A DNA stretch of 52,746 bases from Methylotenera sp. (GTDB lineage: Bacteria; Pseudomonadota; Gammaproteobacteria; Burkholderiales; Methylophilaceae). The position numbers and the translations under genes are program-made. The DNA is taken from contig NZ_JABFRA010000034.1 in NCBI RefSeq assembly GCF_013141425.1, forward strand, positions 1-52,746, read 5' to 3'. Under the pieces are notes generated by a model. The model was given only the letters and a program-made list of their open reading frames with translations. It did no database searches and was not told the DNA's origin. Positions 8,528 to 18,684 of the stretch are shown in pieces; within the stretch, counting starts at the first letter, position 1, and every line of letters begins with the position of its first letter.

Positions 8528-11456
8528 TTTTAGCGGCTTCTAAATCTCTACCCGCATAGGCCAACTGCGCTTCACTAAAGGTTTTATAGTGTTTTTGCCA
8601 ATCTGAAAGCTGATTCACCCGAGTCACTTGCACGGCCGTCACCTTAAACTCAGGACAATTGGTCGCCCAATCTGAATTTTCAGTGGTAATCACATTTGCG
8701 CCAGATTCAGGGTGGTGAAAAGTTGTATAAATCACACCCACTTGCACACGCTCGCTGATTTTTGCCCGCAACACTGTTTCACCCGCACGGCTTTTAATGC
8801 CAATCCAGTCACCATCTCGAATCCCACGGTCATCTGCGTCTTGCGGATGAATTTCAACGATATCCTCCGCATGCCATGCCACATTTTTTGTACGGCGCGT
8901 TTGTGCACCTACGTTGTATTGCGACAAAATACGCCCTGTAGTCAGTATCAACGGATATTTCGCATTTACTTTTTCTGTAGTTGGCACATATTGCGTAATA
9001 AAGAATTTACCTTTCCCGCGCACGAATTCATCAATATGCATCGTCGGCGTACCCAGTGGAGCTTCATCATTGCATGGCCATTGTATGCTACCGAGTTCAT
9101 CTAACTTCTTAAAACTCACGCCTTTAAAAGTAGGTGTTAAGGCGGCGATTTCATCCATAATCTCGCTGGCATGATGATAATTCATGTCGTAGCCTAAAGC
9201 TTTTGAAAGTTTGGCCGTAATTTCCCAATCTTCATAACCTGCTTCCTGCTTGCCATTGATAGTGCCACCATTTTTTGGATTCATCACACGGCGCACAGGG
9301 GAGATTCTTCTCTCTGCATTGGTAAACGTTCCACTCTTTTCAAGAAAAGAAGCACCTGGGAAGAATACATGCGCAAACATCGCGGTTTCGTTAAGAAACA
9401 AATCTTGCACAATTACACACTCCATTTGCTCGAGTGCGTGCGTCACGTGTTGCGTATTCGGATCGGACTGCACAATATCTTCGCCCACGCAGTACAAGGC
9501 TTTAAAGCTACCCTCCGCTGCAAAATCTAACATATTGGGGATGCGCATTCCTGGCTCTTTACTGAGAGGCCTTCCCCAAGCAGTCTCGAACAGGGCGCGA
9601 GTTGCATCATCAGAAACGTGGCGATACCCTGGAAATTCATGTGGCATAGAACCCATGTCGCATGAACCTTGCACGTTATTTTGACCGCGCAATGGATTTA
9701 CACCCACACCTTCCCGGCCCACATTGCCTGTTGCCATGGCTAAATTGGCAATGCCCATTACAGTAGTTGAGCCTTGCGCATGTTCAGTCACACCTAAACC
9801 ATAATAAATGGCCGCGTTACCGCCCGTTGCATAAAGCCTTGCTGCAGCTCGAATATCCTCGGCCTTAATGCCCAATTCACTAGCTAAACTTTCTGGTGAA
9901 TTTGCGTCTAGCGCCACAAAATCTCGCCATTCTACAAAAGAATCCCACTCACAACGCGCTTTGACATACTCTTCTTGCACTAATCCTTCGGTCACAATCA
10001 CGTGTGATAACGCAGAAATTAACGCTACGTTTGAGCCAGGGCGCAATTTCAAGTGATAGTCTGCGCGAATATGCGGTGAATTCGCCACTAAATCAATCTC
10101 ACGCGGATCTGCCACAATCAGCTTTGCACCCTCACGCAAGCGCCGTTTCATTTGGCTGGCAAATACTGGGTGGCCATCGGTCGGGTTTGCACCAATCACA
10201 AAAATTACGTCGGATTGCATCACCGAATCAAACGTCTGCGTACCTGCAGATTCACCCAAGGTTTGTTTTAAGCCATAGCCAGTTGGGCTATGGCAAACGC
10301 GAGCACAAGTGTCAACATTATTCACGCCAAATACTGCGCGAATGAGTTTTTGCATCACATACACTTCTTCATTCGTACAGCGGCTAGAGGTAATACCGCC
10401 AATCGCATCTTTACCGTATTGTTGGTTAATTCGAGCGAGTTCGCTCGCCGCGTAGTCAATCGCCTCATCCCAGCTCACGTTTTGCCAAGGGTCTTTAATA
10501 CTTTTACGAATCATTGGCGTAGTGATGCGGTCTTGATGGGTTGCATAACCCCAAGCAAAACGTCCTTTAACACAGGAATGTCCATGATTCGCACCTCCAT
10601 TCTTGTTCGGCGTCATGCGTACTACTTCCTCACCCTTCATTTCAGCATCAAATGAACAGCCCACACCGCAATAAGCGCAGGTAGTCGTTACTCTGTGCTC
10701 TGGCACACCATGATCAATCACGGTTTTTTCAATTAAGGTTGCTGTTGGGCAGGCTTGTACACAAGCACCACAAGACACACATTCGGAATCCATAAAATCG
10801 GCGATTCCTGCTGCCACCTTAGATTCAAAGCCACGTCCGGAAATAGTGAGCGCAAACGTACCCTGTGTTTCTTCGCATGCACGCACGCAACGTGAACAGA
10901 CAATACATTTCGCGGGGTCAAAACTAAAATAAGGATTACTCTCATCTTTGACAGACTTAAGATGATTTTCACCTGCATAGCCATAGCGCACTTCACGCAA
11001 GCCCACTGCGCCAGCCATATCTTGCAATTCACAATCACCATTGGTTGCACAGGTGAGGCAGTCCAATGGATGATCGGAAATATAAAGCTCCATGGTGCCA
11101 CGACGGATATCAGCCAGCTTGGGAGTTTGCGTATGCACTTTCAAGCCTTCTGCCACTGGCGTGGTACAAGAAGCAGGATAACCGCGACGACCTTCAATTT
11201 CCACCACACATAAGCGACATGAGCCAAATGGTTCAAGAGAATCCGTCGCACACAATTTAGGTACGTTAATTCCAGCTAGAATAGACGCGCGCATAATAGA
11301 AGTGCCTTCAGGCACGGTAATTTCTCTATCATCAATCAATAAAGTGACTTGCACATCAGAATCACTTGCAGGCGTGCCGTAATCTAACTGGTCATCATAA
11401 TTAGTTCGGCTATGTTCATGTTGGTGATGCGTGTTGCTATATTTAATGTCATCCAT
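8514..11456 (-). CDS. fdsA: NAD-dependent formate dehydrogenase catalytic (alpha) subunit
   Basis: 980-residue molybdenum bis-MGD subunit that oxidises formate to CO2, the last energy-yielding step of C1 dissimilation. In order: a 2Fe-2S ferredoxin domain (about 35-115, with CRLCVVEIEG), an NADH-dehydrogenase-type His-Cys cluster region (HPLDCLTCATNGDCELQ), two 4Fe-4S motifs (CIVCSRCVRAC and CVSCGACVQACP), another Fe4S4 site (CAYCGVGC), and the molybdopterin domains. The Mo-ligand cysteine lies in DTCARVCHSPTG. It is a Cys enzyme; no in-frame TGA or selenocysteine is involved. An AGGAG site lies 7 bases before the ATG. Confidence 0.96.
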   Translation of the reverse strand: MDDIKYSNTHHQHEHSRTNYDDQLDYGTPASDSDVQVTLLIDDREITVPEGTSIMRASILAGINVPKLCATDSLEPFGSCRLCVVEIEGRRGYPASCTTPVAEGLKVHTQTPKLADIRRGTMELYISDHPLDCLTCATNGDCELQDMAGAVGLREVRYGYAGENHLKSVKDESNPYFSFDPAKCIVCSRCVRACEETQGTFALTISGRGFESKVAAGIADFMDSECVSCGACVQACPTATLIEKTVIDHGVPEHRVTTTCAYCGVGCSFDAEMKGEEVVRMTPNKNGGANHGHSCVKGRFAWGYATHQDRITTPMIRKSIKDPWQNVSWDEAIDYAASELARINQQYGKDAIGGITSSRCTNEEVYVMQKLIRAVFGVNNVDTCARVCHSPTGYGLKQTLGESAGTQTFDSVMQSDVIFVIGANPTDGHPVFASQMKRRLREGAKLIVADPREIDLVANSPHIRADYHLKLRPGSNVALISALSHVIVTEGLVQEEYVKARCEWDSFVEWRDFVALDANSPESLASELGIKAEDIRAAARLYATGGNAAIYYGLGVTEHAQGSTTVMGIANLAMATGNVGREGVGVNPLRGQNNVQGSCDMGSMPHEFPGYRHVSDDATRALFETAWGRPLSKEPGMRIPNMLDFAAEGSFKALYCVGEDIVQSDPNTQHVTHALEQMECVIVQDLFLNETAMFAHVFFPGASFLEKSGTFTNAERRISPVRRVMNPKNGGTINGKQEAGYEDWEITAKLSKALGYDMNYHHASEIMDEIAALTPTFKGVSFKKLDELGSIQWPCNDEAPLGTPTMHIDEFVRGKGKFFITQYVPTTEKVNAKYPLILTTGRILSQYNVGAQTRRTKNVAWHAEDIVEIHPQDADDRGIRDGDWIGIKSRAGETVLRAKISERVQVGVIYTTFHHPESGANVITTENSDWATNCPEFKVTAVQVTRVNQLSDWQKHYKTFSEAQLAYAGRDLEAAKIELN

Positions 11457-11489
11457 TTTGCTTCTCCTACTCGCGGCTTAACAAATCAC

Positions 11490-13043
11490 TCAAACTGCGG
11501 CTTTCGCCTTTTTAATTTCAAAATCTTCCGGGAAATGATTCATTGCGCTTAACACGGGATATGGCGTCATGCCACCCAATGCACACAAAGAACCGTTCAA
11601 CATCGTGTCACTTAAATCGCGTACCAACTTAATATTTTTAACAGTATCCGTTCCAGCGATAATTTTATCGATTACTTCCACACCGCGCGTTGAGCCAATG
11701 CGGCACGGCGTACATTTTCCACACGATTCAATCGCACAAAATTCAAAGGCGTATCTTGCCATCTTCGCCATATCAACCGTATCATCAAACGCCACAATGC
11801 CACCATGGCCGAGCACCGCCCAAATACTGGCAAAGGCCTCGTAATCTAACGGAGTATCAAATTGCGATTCGGGCAGGAATGAACCTAGTGGCCCGCCAAC
11901 CTGCACCGCTCGTATTGGCCTACCAGTGGCTGAACCGCCACCATAATCATAAAGCAATTCGCGCAAGGTAATGCCAAATGCTAGCTCCACTAACCCACCG
12001 TGCTTAAGATTTCCTGCCAACTGAATCGGCAAAGTGCCACGTGAACGCCCCATGCCGTAATCAGCATAAAATTGTGCTCCTTTGTCTAAAATAATAGGCA
12101 CCGTTGCCAACGAGATAACATTATTCACCACAGTTGGCTTGCCAAACAAGCCTTCAATGGCTGGCAAGGGCGGTTTAAAACGCACCATGCCACGCTTGCC
12201 TTCTAGGCTCTCTAATAATGATGTTTCTTCGCCACATACATAGGCGCCTGCAGCACGACGAACTTCTAAATGAAAGGTATGCGTCGAACCAAGAATTTTT
12301 TCACCGAGATAGCCCGCCATTTCGGCTTTTGCAATTGCCTCATTCAACACTCTAAGCGAATGCGGGTATTCAGAACGTAAGTAAATATAGCCCTGTGTAG
12401 CGCCTACCGCAATGCCTGCGATGGTCATCCCTTCTATCAACACAAACGGATCATTTTCCATAATCATGCGATCTGAGAATGTCCCTGAATCACCTTCATC
12501 GGCATTACACACAATGTATTTTTGGTCAGCTTTACAGCCTAACACGGTATTCCATTTAATCCCTGTTGGGAAAGCAGCACCACCACGGCCACGCAAACCT
12601 GAGTCTGTAACTGCTTTTACAATTTCCACACCCGACTGAACCAGTGCATTTTTAAGGCCTTTATAACCATCGTGCGCAATATAGTCTTCAAGCGAAACTG
12701 GATCCGTCACGCCAACCCGCGCAAATGTTAAGCGCTGCTGCTTTTTCAGCCATTCAATTTCTTCAGTAAGCCCTAAGCTTAAAGCATGTGGCTTGGCGTT
12801 TAAAAAATCAGCTTCAAAAAGTGATGCAACGTCTTTCACTTTTACTGGCCCATAGGCAAATCGGCCATTTTCAGTAGCCACCTCCACTAGCGTTTCTAAC
12901 CAATAAAGGCCGCGCGAACCGTTACGCACAATCTCTGCGTCTAAATTACGGCGCTTGGCTTCTTGCGCTATGGCAATCGCCACCTTTTCAGCGCCGACAG
13001 AAAGTGCACTGGAATCACGAGGGATATATATTTTAGTTGCCAT
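11490..13043 (-). CDS. fdsB: NAD-dependent formate dehydrogenase beta subunit (FMN, NAD site)
   Basis: 517 residues, NuoF-like. The N-terminal thioredoxin-like region is followed by the FMN/NAD-binding domain (GLRGRGGAAFPTGIKW..CNADEGDSGTFSDR), the SLBB segment, and the C-terminal 4Fe-4S motif ESCGKCTPCRIGSTRG. It transfers electrons from the iron-sulfur chain to NAD+. Only one base separates it from the fdsG stop codon. Confidence 0.96.
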   Translation of the reverse strand: MATKIYIPRDSSALSVGAEKVAIAIAQEAKRRNLDAEIVRNGSRGLYWLETLVEVATENGRFAYGPVKVKDVASLFEADFLNAKPHALSLGLTEEIEWLKKQQRLTFARVGVTDPVSLEDYIAHDGYKGLKNALVQSGVEIVKAVTDSGLRGRGGAAFPTGIKWNTVLGCKADQKYIVCNADEGDSGTFSDRMIMENDPFVLIEGMTIAGIAVGATQGYIYLRSEYPHSLRVLNEAIAKAEMAGYLGEKILGSTHTFHLEVRRAAGAYVCGEETSLLESLEGKRGMVRFKPPLPAIEGLFGKPTVVNNVISLATVPIILDKGAQFYADYGMGRSRGTLPIQLAGNLKHGGLVELAFGITLRELLYDYGGGSATGRPIRAVQVGGPLGSFLPESQFDTPLDYEAFASIWAVLGHGGIVAFDDTVDMAKMARYAFEFCAIESCGKCTPCRIGSTRGVEVIDKIIAGTDTVKNIKLVRDLSDTMLNGSLCALGGMTPYPVLSAMNHFPEDFEIKKAKAAV

Positions 13044-13044
13044 A

Positions 13045-13554
13045 TTAAACCCTTACCCTAGGTGATCTTGCCTCAAAAATTAGCGCATCTAGATCGGCTG
13101 CAGACACCCGCCCAAATACTTCTTCATCCAACGTCACGGCTGGCGAAAGCGCACAATTACCCAAACAGTATACGGGCTCTAAGGTAATCGCCTCATCAGT
13201 AGTAGTTTGGTGATAGTCGACATTCAAACATTTTTTTGCGTGTGCTTCTAGTGCGGCAGCGCCCATCGACTGGCAGGATTCAGCACGGCAGATTTGCAAA
13301 ACATGGCGACCTGGTTTGTGAGTGCGAAAATGGTGATAAAAAGTCACGACTCCATGCACTTCAGCAATCGATAGTTTTAAAGCTTTAGCAATCGGCGCAT
13401 AAGTAGATTCAGGCACATAGCCTATACTATCTTGAATGGAATGCAACAAAGGCATTAAAGCACCTGGTATATCCTGATGCTGTGCAATCAAGGTATCAAT
13501 CTTTAAAGTATCTACCTCGCTGATTAAATCTTGTTTTGTTTGTAAAACTTGCAA
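13045..13554 (-). CDS. fdsG: NAD-dependent formate dehydrogenase gamma subunit
   Basis: NuoE-like 2Fe-2S subunit of about 169 residues, first gene of the operon. The cluster ligands are in [12 protein letters not shown] (Cys..Cys) and [12 protein letters not shown]. The frame extends to a TTG at 13569, but that codon overlaps the GGAG ribosome site (13564-13567). The in-frame TTG at 13554, nine bases after GGAG, is the better start. Either way the operon opens with a non-ATG codon. Confidence 0.92.
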   Translation of the reverse strand: MQVLQTKQDLISEVDTLKIDTLIAQHQDIPGALMPLLHSIQDSIGYVPESTYAPIAKALKLSIAEVHGVVTFYHHFRTHKPGRHVLQICRAESCQSMGAAALEAHAKKCLNVDYHQTTTDEAITLEPVYCLGNCALSPAVTLDEEVFGRVSAADLDALIFEARSPRVRV

Positions 13555-13601
13555 CTTAATTATCTCCAAAATTACTAACAGTAAATTGAACTACATATTA
13601 G

Positions 13602-13607
13602 TATAAT
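13602..13607 (+). promoter_or_regulatory. Probable -10 box for moaA
   Basis: A perfect TATAAT lies 37 bases upstream of the moaA ATG, in the 89-bp gap shared with the divergent fds operon. I see no convincing -35 at the right distance, so an activator may be involved. Confidence 0.4.
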
Positions 13608-13643
13608 ACACCACTTACAAGCTACCAATTTCGACAAGCTAAG

Positions 13644-14666
13644 ATGAAAAAAGTGCCTAATTCCCAACAAAATCTGCAACCTAGGCTAATCGACCAATTT
13701 GGTCGAAGTGTCGATTATATTCGTCTTTCCATTACAGACCGCTGTGATTTTAGATGTGTGTACTGCATGTCAGAAGACATGACTTTTTTGCCACGCGAAG
13801 AAGTGCTAAGTCTTGAGGAATGTGCACGCTTAGTAAAACTGTTTGTACGTTTAGGGGTTAGCAAAGTTCGCATTACAGGCGGCGAACCATTAGTGCGCAA
13901 AAATGCGTTGTGGTTATTTCAAGAAATCGGTAAGCTAAAAAATCTAAAGGAGTTAGTGCTTACTACTAACGGAAGCCAATTAATACTGCATGCAGCAGCA
14001 CTTAAAGCGGCGGGAGTAAAACGTATCAATCTCAGTATTGATAGTCTAAATGCAGAACGATTTAAGAAAATCACCCGTACTGGCGATTTAGGTAAAGTAT
14101 TAGCTGGCCTGCAAGCCAGTATTGACGCAGGGTTTGAAGGCATTAAATTAAACACTGTTTTAATGCATGGTAACAACGAGGGTGAAGCCTGTGATTTGGT
14201 GCAGTTCGCCATTGACAAAAAAATTGACATCAGCTTTATTGAAGAGATGCCATTGGGCGAAGTTGACCATACGCGAGCCAGCACCTATGTGAGCAACACC
14301 GATACGCTGAAATTGCTTAAAAGTAAGTATTCACTACTTGCAAGTACCAAGACCACAGGAGGTCCGGCGAGATATTGGCAAGTGGCAAATTCAAACACTA
14401 AGATTGGCTTTATTTCGCCACACAGTCACAATTTTTGCGAAAACTGCAATCGAGTACGCATCACCTGCAAAGGCGAGTTATATTTATGCCTTGGCCAGGA
14501 AGATAAAATTGAGTTGCTGCCACTATTGCGCACCTATCCAAACGATGACCAACCACTAATTGATGCTATTGTCGGCAGCATGAAAATCAAGCCTAAAGGG
14601 CATGATTTTGATTTACGCCGTGCAAAGCCAGCAGTTGTGCGGTTTATGTCACACACTGGTGGCTAA
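13644..14666 (+). CDS. moaA: GTP 3',8-cyclase MoaA
   Basis: 340-residue radical SAM enzyme that, with MoaC, converts GTP to cyclic pyranopterin monophosphate, the first step of molybdenum cofactor synthesis. The SAM cluster is CDFRCVYC (Cys34, Cys38, Cys41) and the C-terminal cluster is FCENCNRVRITC. The protein ends in the conserved Gly-Gly tail (HTGG). It is the first gene of moaA-mobA-moeA, divergent from the formate dehydrogenase that needs this cofactor. Confidence 0.96.
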   Translation: MKKVPNSQQNLQPRLIDQFGRSVDYIRLSITDRCDFRCVYCMSEDMTFLPREEVLSLEECARLVKLFVRLGVSKVRITGGEPLVRKNALWLFQEIGKLKNLKELVLTTNGSQLILHAAALKAAGVKRINLSIDSLNAERFKKITRTGDLGKVLAGLQASIDAGFEGIKLNTVLMHGNNEGEACDLVQFAIDKKIDISFIEEMPLGEVDHTRASTYVSNTDTLKLLKSKYSLLASTKTTGGPARYWQVANSNTKIGFISPHSHNFCENCNRVRITCKGELYLCLGQEDKIELLPLLRTYPNDDQPLIDAIVGSMKIKPKGHDFDLRRAKPAVVRFMSHTGG

Positions 14667-14667
14667 T

Positions 14668-15252
14668 TTGGTAATCTCAGCCATCATTCTCTCAGGTGGA
14701 CGAGCCACTCGTATGAACGGCGTAGATAAAGGTTGGGTGCGCTTGCAGCAAAAGCCTTTGATTCAACATGTAATTGAACGTTTGACGCCGCAGGTGGATG
14801 AAATTCTAATTAACGCCAATCGTGAAATCTCCAACTACCAATCCTTTGGATACAAAGTACTGCAAGATGAGATTGAAGATTTCTTGGGGCCATTAGCTGG
14901 CTTTAGCCTTGGCTTAAAGCATGCAAAACACGATTACCTGCTCACCGTACCTTGCGATTCTCCACTCTTACCCCATGATTTAGCGCAGCGCTTAATAACG
15001 GCACTGTTTAATAATGAGGCCAACATTGCCGTGGCAAGTAGCGACGGCAATCCACACCCAGTATTTTGTTTGTGTAAAAGGAATGTGTTGCCATCACTGT
15101 CCACTTATTTAGAACAAGGTGAGCGACGCGTGAGCGCTTGGCAAAAAAGCCAAAAATATATCGAAGTTGACTTTAGTGATTGCAGTGAGGCCTATGCAAA
15201 CTTGAATACGTTTGAAGATTTGGCTGCGTTAGAGTTAAAGTTATCGCTATAA
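14668..15252 (+). CDS. mobA: Molybdenum cofactor guanylyltransferase MobA
   Basis: Transfers GMP to molybdopterin to make the MGD form used by formate dehydrogenase. It shows the nucleotidyltransferase signature ISAIILSGGRATRMNGVDKGW and the metal-binding PCDSPLLP. The frame is open further upstream (from 14602, inside moaA), but the family begins at ISA. I therefore place the start at TTG 14668, one base after the moaA stop, with GGTGG five bases before it (194 residues). GTG 14659, overlapping the moaA stop, is the alternative. Confidence 0.9.
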   Translation: MVISAIILSGGRATRMNGVDKGWVRLQQKPLIQHVIERLTPQVDEILINANREISNYQSFGYKVLQDEIEDFLGPLAGFSLGLKHAKHDYLLTVPCDSPLLPHDLAQRLITALFNNEANIAVASSDGNPHPVFCLCKRNVLPSLSTYLEQGERRVSAWQKSQKYIEVDFSDCSEAYANLNTFEDLAALELKLSL

Positions 15253-15283
15253 TCACTCCACATTAACTTAATCAATAGGCATC

Positions 15284-16561
15284 ATGACTACGTCACTTAC
15301 TGACTTCATTTCAAACCCCAGTTGCATGGATGACTATGACCCAAATTCTATGCCTGTGAATAAAGCACGAGAATTGATTAAACAATTTTTAAGCCCAGTC
15401 TTTGAAACTGAATCTGTGTCGATTCGAGAAAGCTTAGAGCGAATATTAGCTCACGAAATATCATCGCCATCCAATGTCCCTAATTACGACAATTCTGCTA
15501 TGGATGGCTTCGCGTTCAAAGCAGAGGACATGAAGCTTGAAAATCACACAGTATTAAAAGTTATCGGAACAACCTTCGCAGGTAAAGCTTTTGCGGGAGA
15601 AATTAAATCGGGTGAGTGTATTCGCATAATGACGGGAGGAATCATGCCCAAAGGCGCAGATACCGTTATCATGCAGGAAAAGGTAAAAATGGAGAATGAT
15701 GTCATTACCTTTGCGGAAGCCCCCCAACCTAAAGCCAATGTGCGCTATGCCGGTGAAGATCTAAAAATTGGGCAAATGGTGTTAACTAAAGGCCACAAAA
15801 TGCGTCCAGCCGACTTAGGCCTGCTAGCTTCTCTAGGCATTACTGAGGTATGCGTTTATCGCAGACTTAAAGTCGCTATCTTCTCCACCGGAGATGAGTT
15901 AGTGAGCATTCACAAATCATTAAAAACGGGGCAAGTTTATGACAGCAATCGATACTCACTTTACGGAATGTTAACTAAGCTAGATGCAGAAATAATCGAT
16001 TTAGGAACAATTGCGGATATGCCTGAACTATTAGAAAGCACCCTGCTAAAGGCAAGCCAGCAGGCAGACGTAGTGATTACCAGCGGTGGCGTGTCGGTCG
16101 GCGAGGCTGATTACATGAAGTTACTGTTATCAAAACATGGCCAGATCGTATTTTGGAAAATTGCCATGAAACCTGGCAGGCCCTTAGCCTACGGCAAAAT
16201 AGGGGGGGCTCATTTCTTTGGACTACCTGGCAATCCTGTTGCAGTGATGGTAACTTTTTACCAATTTGTGCGGGAAGCATTACTGATACTAATGGGGCAA
16301 CCCAATCCCGTAGCACTACCAATTTTTAACGTTACCTGCACGGAAAGCATTAAAAAACAGGCTGGCAGAACAGAATTTCAACGCGGTATATTATTTGCAG
16401 ATACCGATGGTAGTTGGAAAGTAAGACCAACCGGTGCTCAGGGTTCAGCTATATTAAGCTCTATGTCACTCGCCAATTGCTTTATAGTACTCAACGAGTC
16501 AATTGGTAACTTAGAAGCTGGCACTAAAGTACAAGTTCAAGTTTTAGATGGTCTTGTATAA
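15284..16561 (+). CDS. moeA: Molybdopterin molybdenumtransferase MoeA
   Basis: 425 residues. It inserts molybdate into adenylylated molybdopterin. Conserved blocks include NYDNSAMDGFAF, IMTGGIMPKGADTVIMQE, FSTGDELV, YDSNRYSL, TSGGVSVGEADYMK and KPGRPLAYG. It lies 31 bases after mobA and is probably co-transcribed. Confidence 0.95.
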   Translation: MTTSLTDFISNPSCMDDYDPNSMPVNKARELIKQFLSPVFETESVSIRESLERILAHEISSPSNVPNYDNSAMDGFAFKAEDMKLENHTVLKVIGTTFAGKAFAGEIKSGECIRIMTGGIMPKGADTVIMQEKVKMENDVITFAEAPQPKANVRYAGEDLKIGQMVLTKGHKMRPADLGLLASLGITEVCVYRRLKVAIFSTGDELVSIHKSLKTGQVYDSNRYSLYGMLTKLDAEIIDLGTIADMPELLESTLLKASQQADVVITSGGVSVGEADYMKLLLSKHGQIVFWKIAMKPGRPLAYGKIGGAHFFGLPGNPVAVMVTFYQFVREALLILMGQPNPVALPIFNVTCTESIKKQAGRTEFQRGILFADTDGSWKVRPTGAQGSAILSSMSLANCFIVLNESIGNLEAGTKVQVQVLDGLV

Positions 16562-16579
16562 AAATAAAATATAAAAACC

Positions 16580-18043
16580 TTGAATATAAAACCAAAATCG
16601 CTAAAAGACCTACTGCTCATTCATGAGCTGATTTTCATTTTTCTTATAGTATTAGCGGCCACTGCAGGCTCAATCGGCATCCATTTATGGGAAAAGTCTA
16701 GCCAAGAATCTTCAAGAATAAGTCTATTAATCAATGAAGTACAGCAAACCCGCGGCGATTTATATCGACAAATGAAAGAGTTGTTTGATGCATATTTTTT
16801 AGATGATTTAGAAGCCCAGTCTGAGTACGACAATTTCACCATTACCGTAGAATCGCATTTCGTTAAATTAAAAAAGCTTGCTGTGGATGAAACAGAAAAA
16901 GCCGTCATCAATGACCTCCACGGAAACTACAAAAAATTTGTCATTGAAACCCCCGCACTCTTTGATCAGTTTAAAAATTCCAATACCGATGAATCAAAAC
17001 GTGCAATTAACACTGATATTGAAACAGGACTATTCAAGCGCTACGAAGATATTCTTGCACGTACAGAAGTGATACTGAATCAAAAACAGATTGAACTCGA
17101 TAGTCGCCTTGCTGAGTCGAAACGTATGACCATTATATTATTAGTGATTCCATTGCTACTTTCAATATTGCTACTCATTTTCTCCAGGATATTTTTAAAG
17201 CGCGCTATCGTAAAACCACTCAACGATGTTTTGAAGGCCACCGCGCAAATTAGTGCTGGGAACCTCTCATATAAAGCGCCAGATGAAGGCATTGAAGAAC
17301 TGGTAGCGGTTTCAAGTGCAATCAATCAAATGGCTGATAGATTATTGGTCAGTCAAGAGTCTTTAGTGCGAACAGAAAAGCAAGCGGCACAAGGTCTTTT
17401 AGTACCTATGCTAGCGCACAATATTCGCAACCCGCTAGCAAGTATTCGTGCGACTGCACAAGTGATTGATGACCCTGGACTAGACAGCGATACACAAGAT
17501 TCACTAAGAGGGATTATTGATACCGTTGACAGACTGGAACGCTGGACGGGCGCTCTTTTAGCCTATTTATTACCCTTAAAACCACAACCCAATAACACCA
17601 GCATCAAGGTCATCGTAGAAGGCGCATTGGCCCCACTTCAACAAAAAATAAAAGAAAAATCAATAAAACTTAAACTGCCTAACTGGCAGGAAAATAATCG
17701 CATTTACACTGACCAACACCTATTAGAACAAGTGATTTACAACTTAGTATTAAATGCGATTGATGCCTCAACAAAAGACGCAGAAATTGAAATTATTCTT
17801 AAAACAAAACCAAACACATTCATCTTGCTATTACTGGATAATGGATGCGGCATGCCATTTACACCCGACCCCAGCGCCATGAGCGCTCCTACCACCAAAC
17901 GTTTTGGCACTGGCTTAGGCATTCCATTTGCTTTTAAAGTATGTGATGCCCTAGGAGGTGAATTAAAATTTAATGCTCGGCCTGAGGGGGGAACCGCAAT
18001 CACCATCTTGCTGCCTAAAACACTAAACTTAACTATTAATTAA
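16580..18043 (+). CDS. Orphan sensor histidine kinase (HAMP-HisKA-HATPase)
   Basis: 487 residues. TM1 is about 11-34, then a helical periplasmic domain (about 35-180, four-helix-bundle-like), TM2 about 183-206, HAMP (about 207-260), the phosphoacceptor His280 in MLAHNIRNPLASIRATAQV, the N box LVLNAIDAS and the G boxes DNGCGMPF and FGTGLGIPFAFK. The start is TTG; no in-frame ATG precedes TM1. It begins 18 bases after moeA with no terminator between them, yet no response regulator gene is next to it. The AHNIRNPLASI form of the H box recalls NtrB/AtoS-type kinases that act on sigma-54 activators; this is an inference only. Confidence 0.85.
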   Translation: MNIKPKSLKDLLLIHELIFIFLIVLAATAGSIGIHLWEKSSQESSRISLLINEVQQTRGDLYRQMKELFDAYFLDDLEAQSEYDNFTITVESHFVKLKKLAVDETEKAVINDLHGNYKKFVIETPALFDQFKNSNTDESKRAINTDIETGLFKRYEDILARTEVILNQKQIELDSRLAESKRMTIILLVIPLLLSILLLIFSRIFLKRAIVKPLNDVLKATAQISAGNLSYKAPDEGIEELVAVSSAINQMADRLLVSQESLVRTEKQAAQGLLVPMLAHNIRNPLASIRATAQVIDDPGLDSDTQDSLRGIIDTVDRLERWTGALLAYLLPLKPQPNNTSIKVIVEGALAPLQQKIKEKSIKLKLPNWQENNRIYTDQHLLEQVIYNLVLNAIDASTKDAEIEIILKTKPNTFILLLLDNGCGMPFTPDPSAMSAPTTKRFGTGLGIPFAFKVCDALGGELKFNARPEGGTAITILLPKTLNLTIN

Positions 18044-18178
18044 TCAAACTTTTTAACTTAATTCTATTGAACTAGGCTTTTCAAAAACTACTCATTACCA
18101 AATATTTTTATTTATATGACCTAGGCTATTGCCTTAAACTGGCTTTTTATCAACAATGTAGGGAGTCAATAATTCATC

Positions 18179-18646
18179 ATGGAAACCTCAATGCTAAATC
18201 ACGTAGTACCTGATTTTCAACTTCCCGCAACCAGTGGCAAAACATTCCAGTTAGCAAACCAACTTGGTCAACATCTCATTCTTTATTTTTATCCTAAAGA
18301 TTCGACGCCGGGATGTACCACGCAGGGCATTCAATTTAGAGATACGTATGATGATTTTAAAAATCTGAACGCTGAGATTTTTGGCATATCACGTGACAGT
18401 TTAAAATCGCACGAAAATTTCAAAGCCAAATTTACTTTTCCGTTTGAATTGCTAGCCGATACCGAAGAGTTAGCCTGTACACTTTTTGGTGTAATTAAAA
18501 TGAAGAATATGTATGGAAAACAAGTACGTGGCATAGAACGAAGTTCCTTTATTATCGATAAAAATGGTGTATTAGTGAAAGAATGGCGTGGCGTTAAAGT
18601 CGATGGACACGCGGCTGAAGTGCTGGCTTTTATTAAGACCTTATAA
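18179..18646 (+). CDS. bcp: Thioredoxin-dependent peroxiredoxin, Bcp/PrxQ type
   Basis: 155-residue peroxidase for H2O2 and organic peroxides. The peroxidatic cysteine is Cys46 in YPKDSTPGCTTQGIQFRD. The resolving cysteine found five residues later in E. coli Bcp is absent (Ile51). The only other Cys is near residue 100 (EELACTLFG), so this is a 1-Cys-like or distant-resolving PrxQ. A GGGAG ribosome site lies 13 bases before ATG 18179; ATG 18191 is possible. Confidence 0.9.
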   Translation: METSMLNHVVPDFQLPATSGKTFQLANQLGQHLILYFYPKDSTPGCTTQGIQFRDTYDDFKNLNAEIFGISRDSLKSHENFKAKFTFPFELLADTEELACTLFGVIKMKNMYGKQVRGIERSSFIIDKNGVLVKEWRGVKVDGHAAEVLAFIKTL

Positions 18647-18684
18647 TTTTCAACAATCAATAAACCATCTAATGAAAGATTTTC

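Noticed and set aside
9250-9684. Plus-strand ORF of 144 residues inside fdsA
   Set aside because: It is antisense to conserved molybdopterin-domain codons, with no ribosome site and no recognisable protein. Many similar shadows in fds, rho, rpf and pga were dropped for the same reason.
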